A DNA stretch of 64,000 nt, taken from positions 496,001 through 560,000 of the forward strand of contig NZ_QMEL01000002.1 of assembly GCF_003390885.1 (NCBI RefSeq). Reading direction: 5' to 3'. A program made the position numbers and the translations under genes. The DNA is from Pelagibacterium sediminicola (GTDB taxonomy: Bacteria > Pseudomonadota > Alphaproteobacteria > Rhizobiales > Devosiaceae). The first letter of the stretch is position 1. Each line of letters begins with the position of its first letter. The notes beneath the pieces were generated by a model, which saw only the letters and a list, made by a program, of their open reading frames with translations, ran no database searches and had not been told where the DNA came from. Positions 43,488 through 52,366 of the stretch are shown in pieces.

Positions 43488-45017
43488 CTATTCGGCGGCG
43501 TCCCGGCCCGGCATGTCGGCGGGGGCATTGGGATCGCCCGCCAGCGTCTCGCAGCCCAGATCGGGGAAGGCTGCGATGCGGCGGCCGGAAAAATCCTCGC
43601 GCAGCACGATGAGGTCGCGTTCCTCGAAATAGGTCAGAAGCCGCCGCGCGCGCCCCGCCGAATGGCTGCCATAGGCGCGGGCCAGCGCCGCATCGGAGGG
43701 ACACGGCAGACCATCGACCGCGGCGCGGGCCAGCAAAAGGAAAACGCCCTGCACGTCTTCGGTCAGCCCGTTGGCCAGGGCGAGCGCCTTGCGCCAGATC
43801 TCGCTTTCCGCCGTTTGTGCATCGACACCGGCACGGGCCACCGAGAAGCGACGCTTGAAACCGTTAAGATCGGGCGGAGCCCCCGGCACGCGCCTGATGC
43901 GGCAGCGCACGAGGAAATCCTGATAAAGCACCGCGACCGAGCGATAGCTCGCCTCAGGATCTTCGAGGATTTCCTCGAGCACGGCGGCAATCATTTCCTC
44001 GCGCTCGGCCTCGTCGATCTCAGGGAAAAGCGTTTCCGCCTGCGGTTGTGGAGCGGGCGTGCTCAACTGGGCGAGAATATCGAGGGTCGGGCGTGGCGCG
44101 GGCGGGGTGGCGCGCCGGGGCGGAACACGCAGATCCTCGTCGGCGCCGGGCGTAAAGATCAGATCGGCCGCATCCTCCCCGCGCGCCGCTTCAGGCAGCG
44201 GCATCAATCTGGGGCTCGTCGAACGGGCGCTGGTTTCGACCGCACCGATCACCACGGGAAGCGGGCGGCGCGACAGCGCGGGACCGAGCGCGACGAACTG
44301 GCCGCGCTCGAGATCGCGGAACATTTCCGTTCCGCGCCGGTCCATGCCCAAAAGATCGCCTGCCCGCGCCATGTCGATATCGAGAAAAGTGCGGCCCATC
44401 AGGAAATTGGACGCCTCGGCGGCGACGTTCTTGGCGAGCTTGGCAAGGCGCTGGGTGGCGATCACCCCGGCGAGCCCGCGCTTGCGGCCCCGGCACATGA
44501 GGTTGGTCATGGCGCCCAGCGAGAGTTTTCGCGCTTCATCGGAAACCTCGCCGGCGGCAGCGGGGGCAAAGAGCTGGGCTTCATCGACCACCACCAGCAT
44601 GGGATACCAGAAATCGCGCTCGGCGTCGAACAGCCCGCCCATGAAGGCGGCAGCGGCGCGCATCTGAGCTTCGGCATCGAGCCCTTCGAGCGAAAGGACC
44701 ACCGAAACGCGGTGCTGGCGGATACGGCCGGCGATCCGGGTCAACTCATTTTCCGAGCGGTCCGCCTCGACGACCACATGCCCGAACTTTTCGGCCAGCG
44801 TCACGAAATCGCCCTCGGGGTCGATGACGCATTGCTGCACCCATTTCGCGCTCTGCTCAAGCAGGCGGCGCAGAAGGTGCGACTTGCCAGAACCCGAATT
44901 GCCCTGCACCAGAAGGCGGGTGGCCAGCAACTCCTCGAGATCGAGCGGGACCGTCTGGCCGGTCCGTGCTGTGCCCATATCGATCTCGACGGTCATATCC
45001 CGATAAAGCTCCGACAT
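43488..45017 (-). CDS. HerA/DUF87-type ATPase
   Basis: 509-residue P-loop ATPase of the HerA-FtsK superfamily. Walker A is LVQGNSGSGKSHLLRRLLEQ (about residues 36-55), Walker B LVVVDEAQLFAPAAAG, and an arginine-finger-like region MCRGRKRGLAGVIATQRLAK follows. The C-terminal 200 residues are a less conserved helical part (FPEIDEAEREEMIAAVLEEI). HerA-like proteins act as DNA translocases in end resection, conjugation or defence; no nuclease partner (NurA, SIR2) is next to it, so its process is unknown. Confidence 0.85.
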   Translation of the reverse strand: MSELYRDMTVEIDMGTARTGQTVPLDLEELLATRLLVQGNSGSGKSHLLRRLLEQSAKWVQQCVIDPEGDFVTLAEKFGHVVVEADRSENELTRIAGRIRQHRVSVVLSLEGLDAEAQMRAAAAFMGGLFDAERDFWYPMLVVVDEAQLFAPAAAGEVSDEARKLSLGAMTNLMCRGRKRGLAGVIATQRLAKLAKNVAAEASNFLMGRTFLDIDMARAGDLLGMDRRGTEMFRDLERGQFVALGPALSRRPLPVVIGAVETSARSTSPRLMPLPEAARGEDAADLIFTPGADEDLRVPPRRATPPAPRPTLDILAQLSTPAPQPQAETLFPEIDEAEREEMIAAVLEEILEDPEASYRSVAVLYQDFLVRCRIRRVPGAPPDLNGFKRRFSVARAGVDAQTAESEIWRKALALANGLTEDVQGVFLLLARAAVDGLPCPSDAALARAYGSHSAGRARRLLTYFEERDLIVLREDFSGRRIAAFPDLGCETLAGDPNAPADMPGRDAAE

Positions 45018-45197
45018 TTCTCAAGGGGTGATTCCTGGTCGCGGATGCGGCCCGCGACAAGGTTATCCCAGCACGCGCCGCCGAACCATAGCTCGGAGAT
45101 GGTTTTCCAGAGGGCTAACCTTGCCGCAGACGTTGCCGAATCCTTGCGATCCGCGATAGATTCGACCACTCGCCATATGAAGCTGGAAGGCCCGCTG

Positions 45198-45698
45198 ATG
45201 CTCGATAGACTGCTCGCGCTCGTTCGCCGCCCGTTTCGCCGCGAAATCGAGCCCGCCGGGCCGCAATATGGCGCCCTGCCCTATACAGTATCCGACGGCC
45301 AACTCGTCGTGTTGCTCATCACCTCACGCGGGCGGGGAAAGTGGATATTCCCAAAGGGTGGGCTGATGGCGGACAAGACCCCCTGGGAGAGTGCGGCGCA
45401 CGAGGCCTATGAGGAAGCGGGCGTCGAAGGGGAGATCGACCACACCCCGATCGGCTCCTATTTCCTCCCCGTCACCGATGAGCGGCCCGCCCCGGTCGAG
45501 GTCAAGATGTTCCCGCTCAGGGTCTCGAGCCAGCGTGAGGGCTGGAAGGAAATGGGCCAGCGCTATCGGCACTGGGCGGTGTTGGCCGAAGCCAGGCGCC
45601 TGATCACCCATGAAGGGCTCGCCGATCTGGCCGTAGCGCTCGCCGAACGCGAACTGGGTGGCGCTCAGAGCCCGAAAAGAAGCTTCATCAGAAGATAG
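45198..45698 (+). CDS. NUDIX hydrolase, DIPP-like
   Basis: 166-residue pyrophosphohydrolase. The box is recognisable: KWIFPKGGLMADKTP followed by HEAYEEAGVEGEI, where His replaces the usual Arg of the R-E-x-x-E-E core but the metal-binding E-x-x-E-E is kept. The PKGG entry and short length are those of diphosphoinositol polyphosphate/Ap4A-type NUDIX enzymes. ATG 45198 is preceded by GGAAGG at good spacing; ATG 45177 in frame is an alternative. Its last 34 bases overlap the convergent PiT gene. Confidence 0.85.
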   Translation: MLDRLLALVRRPFRREIEPAGPQYGALPYTVSDGQLVVLLITSRGRGKWIFPKGGLMADKTPWESAAHEAYEEAGVEGEIDHTPIGSYFLPVTDERPAPVEVKMFPLRVSSQREGWKEMGQRYRHWAVLAEARRLITHEGLADLAVALAERELGGAQSPKRSFIRR

Positions 45699-47170
45699 AT
45701 CCCCGCCGCGATCCCTGCCGCGGCAGGGACGGTCACCACCCAGGCCGCACCGATCGAAAAGGCGTGCTCGCGGCGCACGAGATAGCGGCGCTGACGCTTC
45801 TGAAAATTGGCGATGGCTTCCTCGGGCGTTGCATTGAGGTGGTCGGTCTTGAGAAAGACTCCCTCGGGGCTCACCGCCTTGTTGGGAATACCCTTGTTGG
45901 ACAGGCTCTCGCGGAAAAATCCGACCCCGAAAACCGCGCCCACCGCAATATGGGTCGATGAGACGGGAAGCCCGAGCGCTGAAGCGATCAGAACCGTTAT
46001 GGCCGCGGAAAGGGCGACGCAAAATCCCCGGATTTCGTTAAGCTTGGTGATCTTTTCGCCCACCGTGCGAATAACGCGCGGGCCGAAGAGCGCAAGCCCA
46101 AGGGAAATGCCCAGCGCGCCGATGGCAAGGACCCAGAACGGCAGGGCAACGCTGCCATTGCCGGCCCCGCCGCCGCCGGCGGCGGCCACGATGGCGGCGA
46201 GCGGCCCCACTGCATTGGCAACGTCATTTGCGCCATGAGCAAAAGACAGCAGGGCTGTCGAAAAGATCAACGGCAGGCGAAAAAGCGCGGCGATGTTCTT
46301 GTTGGTGCTCTGGCTGTCGCTGGTGCGTTTTTTGACCCAGGGCAAGGCAACGAGCCAGCCGATACCGGCAAAGGCAAGCCCGAGGAACAGGACGACATGG
46401 AATTCGGGGCTCCATACGCGCCTCAGCCCCTTCATTGCGATATACATCGCAAAAATGCCGGTCATCAGCGCAACGAGTATCGGCACCCAGATGCGCGCTG
46501 CCTCGGTCTTTTCGCGCTTGTTGAGAATGGTCGCATAAACGATGGCCAAAAGGGCTGCGGCAAGCCCGGCGCCCATGAGCGGGGAGATCACCCAGCTTGC
46601 CGCGATCCTCAAGATTGTCGGCCAGATGATTGCCGACATGCCGGCCGCCGCGACGCCCGCGCCCACAACGCCGCCCACAACGGCATGGGTGGTCGATACC
46701 GGCGCGCCCAGCACGGTTGCAAGATTGACCCATAGGGCGGAGGACAGGAGCGCCGCCATCATCACCATGATGAAGGCGTCAGTCGAAAGTGTGATATCGG
46801 GCGCTATGGTATCGCGCGAAATGGTCGTCACCACATCCCCGCCCGCAAGAAGGGCCCCGGCGGCCTCGAAGATCACCGCGATAACCAGCGCGCCGGTCAT
46901 GGTCAGCGCCTTGGCGCCCACCGCCGGGCCCATATTGTTGGCAACGTCGTTGGCGCCGATGTTGAGCGCCATATAGGCGGCAATTACCGTTGCGATGACG
47001 ACGAGATAGGAGAGCGGACCGCCGCCCACCACAAACACCGCCCAGACCAGCACGGCGAAAAGGAAGACAAGCGCCATCCCCGGTGCGGCTACGGCGCGGG
47101 CGGTTTCATGGGTGGCTGTTCCCAGTTGGCTGACCCGCTTGAGATCCTTGTCGATCGTCGTTTTTGCCAT
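45665..47170 (-). CDS. pit: PiT-family inorganic phosphate transporter
   Basis: Low-affinity, cation-coupled phosphate (metal-phosphate) transporter in the inner membrane; 501 residues with about ten helices. Both PiT signature repeats are present: MALNIGANDVANNMGPAVGA in the N-terminal half and SFAHGANDVANAVGPLAAIV in the C-terminal half. A hydrophilic N-terminal extension (AKTTIDKDLKRVSQLGTATH) precedes helix 1. ATG 47170 chosen over an upstream TTG. No PhoU-like accessory gene precedes it. Confidence 0.93.
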   Translation of the reverse strand: MAKTTIDKDLKRVSQLGTATHETARAVAAPGMALVFLFAVLVWAVFVVGGGPLSYLVVIATVIAAYMALNIGANDVANNMGPAVGAKALTMTGALVIAVIFEAAGALLAGGDVVTTISRDTIAPDITLSTDAFIMVMMAALLSSALWVNLATVLGAPVSTTHAVVGGVVGAGVAAAGMSAIIWPTILRIAASWVISPLMGAGLAAALLAIVYATILNKREKTEAARIWVPILVALMTGIFAMYIAMKGLRRVWSPEFHVVLFLGLAFAGIGWLVALPWVKKRTSDSQSTNKNIAALFRLPLIFSTALLSFAHGANDVANAVGPLAAIVAAAGGGGAGNGSVALPFWVLAIGALGISLGLALFGPRVIRTVGEKITKLNEIRGFCVALSAAITVLIASALGLPVSSTHIAVGAVFGVGFFRESLSNKGIPNKAVSPEGVFLKTDHLNATPEEAIANFQKRQRRYLVRREHAFSIGAAWVVTVPAAAGIAAGIYLLMKLLFGL

Positions 47171-47268
47171 GTGCCCCAACTGGACGAGCTTAACTTCAAA
47201 GCCAGCCCATAGCCAAGCAGTCCGCGCAAAGCCAGAGCAAATGTGATAAAATTGCTGTATTTTTCCGG

Positions 47269-49947
47269 TTATCCGGCGTTTCGCCAGCCGGCCGCCCGGA
47301 CGAAAGCGGTTATGTCATCGGCTGCCATGGGGCGGGCGAAGGCATAACCCTGTACGGCCGCGCAACCCATATCGGCGAGGATTTTCGCATGCTCACGACT
47401 CTCGACTCCTTCGGCAATCGCCGAGATGCCGAGCGTGGCGCCAATATCGATCATCGATTGCACCAGCGTGCGCTGTTCATGCGAGACGGTGATGGGCATG
47501 ACAAGCTGGCGATCGATCTTGAGCCGCTTGGGCCTCAACTGCATGAGGCTCAGGATCGAGGCATAACCGGTGCCGAAATCGTCGATCTCGATATCGATGC
47601 CCAGTTCCTTGATCTGATCGATGTTCCAGCTCACGATGCCATCGCTTTCATCGAGATAGATCGATTCCACCAACTCGAACGCTATCGATCCGGGCGCGAT
47701 ATCGAGCGCCTTCAGATTCTTGATCAGCCCCTCATCATTTAGCCGCCGCGCCGAAACATTGACCGAGATGCGCGGGATAAGAACCCCGTCCCGGTCCCAG
47801 ATGCCGCGCTGGGCGAGCGATTGCTCAAGAATCAGCCGGTCAAGGGTCGCAACGACGTTTATATCCTCGGCGATGGGCATGAAGGCGTCTGGCGCCAGAA
47901 GGCCGTGCAGGGGATGGTTCCAGCGCGCCAGCGCCTCGACCCCGATGATATCGAGGGTAACGGCATCGAACTGGGGCTGGTAGAATGCGACGAACTCGCC
48001 ATTGTCGAGACCGGCAAGGATGTCGTCGGCCACCCGCTTTGCGGTCACGATCTCGGCCTGCAACTCATCGGAAAAGAATTCCGAGCGGTTGCGACCGTTC
48101 TTTTTGGCACGGTAAAGCGCGATGTCGGCGTTGACCAGCACCTGCTTGGGCATGACGCTCGTTCCGTTCGAGCTTGCAATGCCGATGGACACGCCGAACC
48201 GGCATTCGTGCCCCTGATAAGTCACCGGGCGACGCATGGCCGCGATGATCCGGTCGGCCAGCGCGCGCAGTTCATCGTCGGTCTTTTCCCCAAGGCAGAA
48301 CACTACGAACTCATCGCCGCCGATGCGCGCCACGAAATCACTCTGGCGCACCGCCGATTTGAGGACACCTGCGGCATGGATCAGCATAGCATCGCCCGCC
48401 GCGTGGCCCAGCGTATCGTTGATCTGCTTGAACCGGTCTAGATCGACATGCAGGATCGAGGCGGAAATGGGTACCCTTGCAACCCGCCTTGCGTGCATTT
48501 CAAGCACATCGTCGAGATACCGCCGGTTGGGCAGGCCGGTGAGAGGGTCGTGCAAGGCGTTGTGCTCTATGCGTGCCTTGGCGGTTTCGAGCTCGAAATT
48601 CTTTGCCTCGGCCTGGGTCTTGGCGCGCATCAACGCTTCGGAAAGCAGGGCGTCGGAGGTGGCGTCGATATTGACCCCCAGGATGCGAGGCGCCGCCCCC
48701 TGATCCTGATAGAGCGCGCCGATCGCCCGGATATGGCGAAGCTGACCGTCCGGCGTCATGATGCGGAAACTGGAGACATAGCGCTCGCCGGTCCGCAGGG
48801 CCTCGTGAAACTCGCGTTCGGCCCGTTCGACATCCTCGGGGACGATCCTGTCGCGCCAGGTGTCGTAATCGCACGCGGGCCCGTTGCCTGGCACGCCGTA
48901 AAGCTCGTTCATCCTGTCGTCCCAGGACATTTCGCCCGTTGCAACGTTCATCTCCCAGACCCCGACCTGCGAGGTCTCGAGGGCAAGTTCGAGCCGTCGC
49001 GAAAGCCTGGCCAGGTCCACCTCACGCCGCCTTTGCTCGATAAGGCGCCGGCGGCGTTCCGTGTTAAGGTACGAGGCAAGGATGATGGGCACGAGAACGA
49101 GCGCGGCAGCGGCCGCCATGATGAGGCGCAGGGCCCATGTGTTGGGCGGCTCGGTTCCCCAGCCACCGCCGGGCGTGGCGGCGATCAGCCAGCGTCCGGT
49201 CGGCAATGTCACATCGGCAATAACCGGATCGTGTTCGAGGACGGCGGCATCGCCAAAAAACACGCGACCATCGCCGAGCGCGCCGTCGACACCGGCAACC
49301 GCAATTCTCAGATCGGGGGCAAGGTCGAGAAGCCCGCTTTCGGCATAGAGCCGGTCGGCGTCGATAACTGCCGAAACGATACCCCAGAACCGGTCCGGCC
49401 CATCCCCCTCATCGACAAAGACCGGGAAGCGCGCAATGAACCCGCGCCCATCCTGTACGAGGTGGACCGGGCCCGCCAATATCATCTCCCCGGTATCGCG
49501 GGCGCGCAGCGCGGTTTCGGACTGCTCGGGGTGGGCGGTGTAATCGAGCCCGATGGCGGCTTCGTTGCCAGCCACCGGATACATCAGCTCAAGAACGAAA
49601 CCGGGCGCTGCCGCAAGGTTGTTGAGCTGATTTTTCTGGGCGAAAAGATAGCCGGCCAGCGCCGAGAAGCGCTCCTGGCTCATATCGGGTTCGGTCGCGA
49701 TCGTCGAAACAAGGCCGTGGACGAGCTGGATATTGGAATTGACCATCCCCTCGAGCTGGGCGCGCACCAGTCCCACCTTGGCCAGCACCTCATTGCGTTG
49801 GGTCTGGATATGGATCGAGCGGTTCTGCATTTCGGCGAATGCCATCGCGGCAACCATCACGATAAGGGCGATGGCCGTGGGGATGTTGCTCGAATGGAAA
49901 GCCTTACGCGCAAACCGTCTCAGCGCGCCCGGAATGCCGCCTGCCAC
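47269..49947 (-). CDS. Membrane-bound GGDEF-EAL cyclic di-GMP signalling protein
   Basis: 892 residues. TM1 is near 24-42, a CHASE-like periplasmic sensor runs to about 270, TM2 follows (LRLIMAAAAALVLVPIILAS), then a PAS domain (about 315-435). The GGDEF domain has an intact GGDEF at 543-547 (RIGGDEFVVF), so cyclase activity is likely. The EAL domain has an intact EALARW at 671-676, SVNVSARRL, the DDFGTGYAS loop and EGVES, so phosphodiesterase activity is also possible. Both halves appear active, making it a candidate bifunctional enzyme switched by its periplasmic ligand. Monocistronic. Confidence 0.93.
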   Translation of the reverse strand: MAGGIPGALRRFARKAFHSSNIPTAIALIVMVAAMAFAEMQNRSIHIQTQRNEVLAKVGLVRAQLEGMVNSNIQLVHGLVSTIATEPDMSQERFSALAGYLFAQKNQLNNLAAAPGFVLELMYPVAGNEAAIGLDYTAHPEQSETALRARDTGEMILAGPVHLVQDGRGFIARFPVFVDEGDGPDRFWGIVSAVIDADRLYAESGLLDLAPDLRIAVAGVDGALGDGRVFFGDAAVLEHDPVIADVTLPTGRWLIAATPGGGWGTEPPNTWALRLIMAAAAALVLVPIILASYLNTERRRRLIEQRRREVDLARLSRRLELALETSQVGVWEMNVATGEMSWDDRMNELYGVPGNGPACDYDTWRDRIVPEDVERAEREFHEALRTGERYVSSFRIMTPDGQLRHIRAIGALYQDQGAAPRILGVNIDATSDALLSEALMRAKTQAEAKNFELETAKARIEHNALHDPLTGLPNRRYLDDVLEMHARRVARVPISASILHVDLDRFKQINDTLGHAAGDAMLIHAAGVLKSAVRQSDFVARIGGDEFVVFCLGEKTDDELRALADRIIAAMRRPVTYQGHECRFGVSIGIASSNGTSVMPKQVLVNADIALYRAKKNGRNRSEFFSDELQAEIVTAKRVADDILAGLDNGEFVAFYQPQFDAVTLDIIGVEALARWNHPLHGLLAPDAFMPIAEDINVVATLDRLILEQSLAQRGIWDRDGVLIPRISVNVSARRLNDEGLIKNLKALDIAPGSIAFELVESIYLDESDGIVSWNIDQIKELGIDIEIDDFGTGYASILSLMQLRPKRLKIDRQLVMPITVSHEQRTLVQSMIDIGATLGISAIAEGVESREHAKILADMGCAAVQGYAFARPMAADDITAFVRAAGWRNAG

Positions 49948-50089
49948 TCTATCCGATGCCCCCCTTGCACAGATTACCGGTGCGTTTGGCCGGCAAGTCT
50001 AGGGCTAGAGGGTTTAACAGGCCCTTTAAAGGATTTTCCGCCGCTCACAGATTCGTTACCGGCGGGCCTGCTCAAGAACTCGGGCGATA

Positions 50090-50201
50090 CTATGGCTTTG
50101 CCAGCACAATCGCGGTAACATCGAGGTCTTCGCGAGAGCGCGAAGGGCAAGAGCAACCTTCGGCGGCGATATGGGGTCTCCCATGTTTCCGCCGTTTTTT
50201 T
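50090..50201 (+). ncRNA. Candidate plus-strand small RNA ending in an intrinsic terminator
   Basis: The gap 49948-50564 has no ordinary gene. On the plus strand a hairpin CTTCGCG/CGCGAAG (50128-50145) lies within a longer possible stem (GCTTTGCC near 50092 with GGCAAGAGC near 50146), followed by the terminator at 50161-50201. No start or promoter can be fixed; the 5' boundary given is a guess. No known RNA family recognised. Confidence 0.35.
50161..50201 (+). terminator. Intrinsic terminator in the 49948-50564 gap
   Basis: Outer stem CGGCGG/CCGCCG and inner stem ATGGG/CCCAT, followed directly by seven T (50195-50201). No annotated plus-strand gene ends upstream within 6 kb except through antisense DNA, so it implies an unannotated plus-strand transcript. 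Confidence 0.75.
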
Positions 50202-50230
50202 ATCTGCCCCGGCCACTTCCCAAGCCTCCA

Positions 50231-50265
50231 AAGCAAAAGGACCACCCGGGTTTCGAGTGGTCCTT
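50231..50265 (-). terminator. Terminator of the small minus-strand transcript
   Basis: Stem AAGGACCAC/GTGGTCCTT with an 11-base loop; on the minus strand it is followed by TTTTGC. The short U tract makes it moderate in strength. It faces the plus-strand terminator at 50161-50201. Confidence 0.6.
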
Positions 50266-50323
50266 CCATGAAATCGTCACGCTAAAGAGTGACTGAACCA
50301 GACAACGGTTCGGTGGAGGGGGA

Positions 50324-50401
50324 TCAAAGCGCCAAGGGCTGCCTCGCCGTTGTCACCCCACACCCAAGGCCACTCCCGCATGCGCGGATCTCACTAGACA
50401 T
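50324..50401 (-). CDS. 25-residue small ORF with extended ribosome-binding site
   Basis: ATG 50401 lies five bases after GAAAGGAGGTG, and the whole 15-base stretch 50417-50403 is complementary to the universal 3' end of 16S rRNA, far stronger than any other site in the window. The product begins MSSEIRACGSGLGCGVTTAR and ends QPLAL; it has two cysteines and no membrane segment. I do not recognise a function. A one-base slip near the stop would extend the frame by about 15 codons, so length is uncertain. Located 163 bases after sulP on the same strand. Confidence 0.5.
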   Translation of the reverse strand: MSSEIRACGSGLGCGVTTARQPLAL

Positions 50402-50514
50402 TGGATCACCTCCTTTCATCTGGTTGAAACCGGGTTCGATGCTGCCCGTGTTCGATTCCGATGGCAAGGCCATAAGGGCCGATAAGAAAGGCGATTGGGC
50501 GGTTCACAAGCCCG

Positions 50515-50528
50515 ATCGTTTGAACGAT
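50515..50528. promoter_or_regulatory. Short inverted repeat ATCGTT-TG-AACGAT after sulP
   Basis: Six-base arms around TG lie between the sulP stop codon (50565) and the small ORF. It could be an operator for the small transcript or a weak hairpin in the sulP 3' end. No U tract. Confidence 0.3.
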
Positions 50529-50564
50529 AATCCGCGCCTGATTTGCTCTGCTGATTTGGCGGGG

Positions 50565-52268
50565 TCAGCTTTCCTTCTTTTCGAGATGGGCCAGCGCGGT
50601 CTCGACGCTGCGCCGATACCTTACCAGCGGCGGACGGACGCCGTGGGTCATGAGCATGCGCCTTATGCCCGGCCGCGCGCCCGCGATGATGAAGCTGATC
50701 CCCGATTGCTTCGCCTTGCGGGCCGCCCCTTCGAGCGCATGGGCGGCGGTGGAATCGATCACCGGCAGGTCCGAACAGTCGAGAATGAAATTCTTGCGCT
50801 GGTCAGCGATGCGGTCGAGGATCGCGCCCACGCTGGCTGCCGCCCCGAAAAAGAAGGCGCCGGAAATCTTATAGACCACGGTATCGTCATCGGTCGCCTG
50901 GTGGGGGTCGTAAGGTGTCTCGCCATCGACCGGATAGGCAGCAAGCGCTGTCTCGCTTTCTTCGATCGCAACGGCTCCGGCCATGCGGTGGATAAAGAGC
51001 AGCGCGCCGAGCGAAAAACCGACGACGATCCCCTCGGTCAGATCGCGGAAGACAACGAGCAGAAAGGTTACCGCCAGAACCGCGGCATCGCCGCGCGACC
51101 CGCGAAACAGCGCCGAAATGGCGTGGCGTTCGACCATGTTCCAGGCGATGACGATGAGCCCGCCCGCCAGCGCTGCGAGCGGGATGTAGCTGGCCAGCGG
51201 GGCGGCGACCAGCATGAAGCCCAGAAGAAACAGCGAATGGAGCATGCCGGCGACCGGGGTCCGTCCGCCCGAGCGCACATTGGTGGCGGTCCGTGCGATG
51301 GTGCCGGTGACGCATATGCCCCCGAACAGGGCCGAGCCGATATTGGCGATCCCCTGCCCCAACAGCTCGGAATTGGATTTGTGCCGCCGCCCGGTCATCC
51401 CGTCGGCGACCACCGCCGAGAGCAGGGATTCGATGGAACCAAGCAGGGCAAAGGCAATCGCGTCCGGCAGGACGGCGATGATCCGCTCGGTGCTCAAGTC
51501 GGGCAGCGCCGGCATCGGCAGGGTGGAGGGAATGCCGCCGAACTGGCTACCGATAGTGGCAAGGGGAAGGTCGAACAGTCCCGTCGCCAGCGCAGCCCCG
51601 GCCACGGCAACGAGCAGGGCCGGCAGTCTTGGCGCGAAACGGGCGAGCGCCACCATCAGTGCAATGGTGGCAAAACCGACCGCGACGGCCACCCCGTTCA
51701 TCGTCGGGCGCGCGGCCCAGAGCACCTGGAGCTTTTCGACCAGTTCGCCCGGTTCGGGTCCGGCCAGCGCCAGCCCGAACAGGTCGCGCAACTGGCTGGC
51801 AAAGATGATGACGGCGATGCCCGCTGTGAATCCCACGGTCACCGGATAGGGGATGAACTTGATATAGGAGCCCAGCCGCAACAGCCCGATGCCGATCATG
51901 ATGACGCCCGAAATCAGGGTGGCGAGCAGCATGCCCTCGACGCCGTGGCGGGCGACGGTTGCCGCAACGAGGATGATGAAGGCGCCAGCCGGCCCGCCGA
52001 TCTGGAAGCGGCTTCCCCCGAAAAACGAGACGAGGAACCCCCCGACGATCGCGGCGTACAGTCCCCGGTCGGGGGTGGTCCCCGAGGCGATCGCAATGGC
52101 CATCGACAGTGGCAGGGCGACGATGGCCACGGTCAGCCCTGCTATGGCATCGGCCCGCAGTTCGACGAGACCATAGCCTTCGCGAAGCGTGACCAGGCTC
52201 TTGGGGGAGAATTCTTCAATGAACCCGGGCTTGTCCGCCACGAGCTGGCGGGCGGGAACGGACGACAT
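50565..52268 (-). CDS. SulP family anion transporter with STAS domain
   Basis: 567-residue inner-membrane transporter for sulfate, bicarbonate or dicarboxylates. The membrane domain has the SulP signature region (GLTVAIVALPLSMAIAIASG, GGSRFQIGGPAGAFIILVAA, YIKFIPYPVTVGFTAGIAVI). A cytoplasmic STAS domain follows at about 440-550 (FILDCSDLPVIDSTAAHALE). The substrate cannot be fixed; carbonic anhydrase or cys genes, which would hint at it, are absent. Monocistronic, but the small transcript lies just downstream on the same strand. Confidence 0.92.
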   Translation of the reverse strand: MSSVPARQLVADKPGFIEEFSPKSLVTLREGYGLVELRADAIAGLTVAIVALPLSMAIAIASGTTPDRGLYAAIVGGFLVSFFGGSRFQIGGPAGAFIILVAATVARHGVEGMLLATLISGVIMIGIGLLRLGSYIKFIPYPVTVGFTAGIAVIIFASQLRDLFGLALAGPEPGELVEKLQVLWAARPTMNGVAVAVGFATIALMVALARFAPRLPALLVAVAGAALATGLFDLPLATIGSQFGGIPSTLPMPALPDLSTERIIAVLPDAIAFALLGSIESLLSAVVADGMTGRRHKSNSELLGQGIANIGSALFGGICVTGTIARTATNVRSGGRTPVAGMLHSLFLLGFMLVAAPLASYIPLAALAGGLIVIAWNMVERHAISALFRGSRGDAAVLAVTFLLVVFRDLTEGIVVGFSLGALLFIHRMAGAVAIEESETALAAYPVDGETPYDPHQATDDDTVVYKISGAFFFGAAASVGAILDRIADQRKNFILDCSDLPVIDSTAAHALEGAARKAKQSGISFIIAGARPGIRRMLMTHGVRPPLVRYRRSVETALAHLEKKES

Positions 52269-52366
52269 GGGAAAGGTGCCTCATCTGACAGGAGCGGCGA
52301 GGCGGCAAGATTAAGCTCTCACCGCCCGATAAGGCAACAAGCCGTCGCGAGGCCATCGCTGACGTG

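Larger units (their letters stand above)
50231..50420 (-). ncRNA. Candidate structured small RNA / dual-function transcript
   Basis: Reading the minus strand from about 50420: a full-length Shine-Dalgarno, a 25-codon ORF, then hairpins GAACC/GGTTC (about 50315-50299) and GTCAC/GTGAC (about 50295-50278), then a 9-bp terminator stem AAGGACCAC/GTGGTCCTT (50265-50237) with four T. A promoter-like CTTGTG/TTCTTAT pair lies near 50500-50480 but is not certain. The order ORF, hairpins, terminator suggests an independent small transcript; it could also be the 3' part of the sulP mRNA. The suhB/mmgR and alpha-r RNA families of Hyphomicrobiales should be compared. Confidence 0.5.

Noticed and set aside
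41886-45197. Very long plus-strand open frame continuing into the NUDIX gene
   Set aside because: It is the antisense of hrpB and the HerA-like gene, which have complete motif sets; only the NUDIX part is real.
50403-50417. Remnant of a 16S rRNA gene (identical to the 3' end GGATCACCTCC)
   Set aside because: No further 16S similarity upstream of the 15 bases; it makes better sense as a ribosome-binding site on the minus strand.
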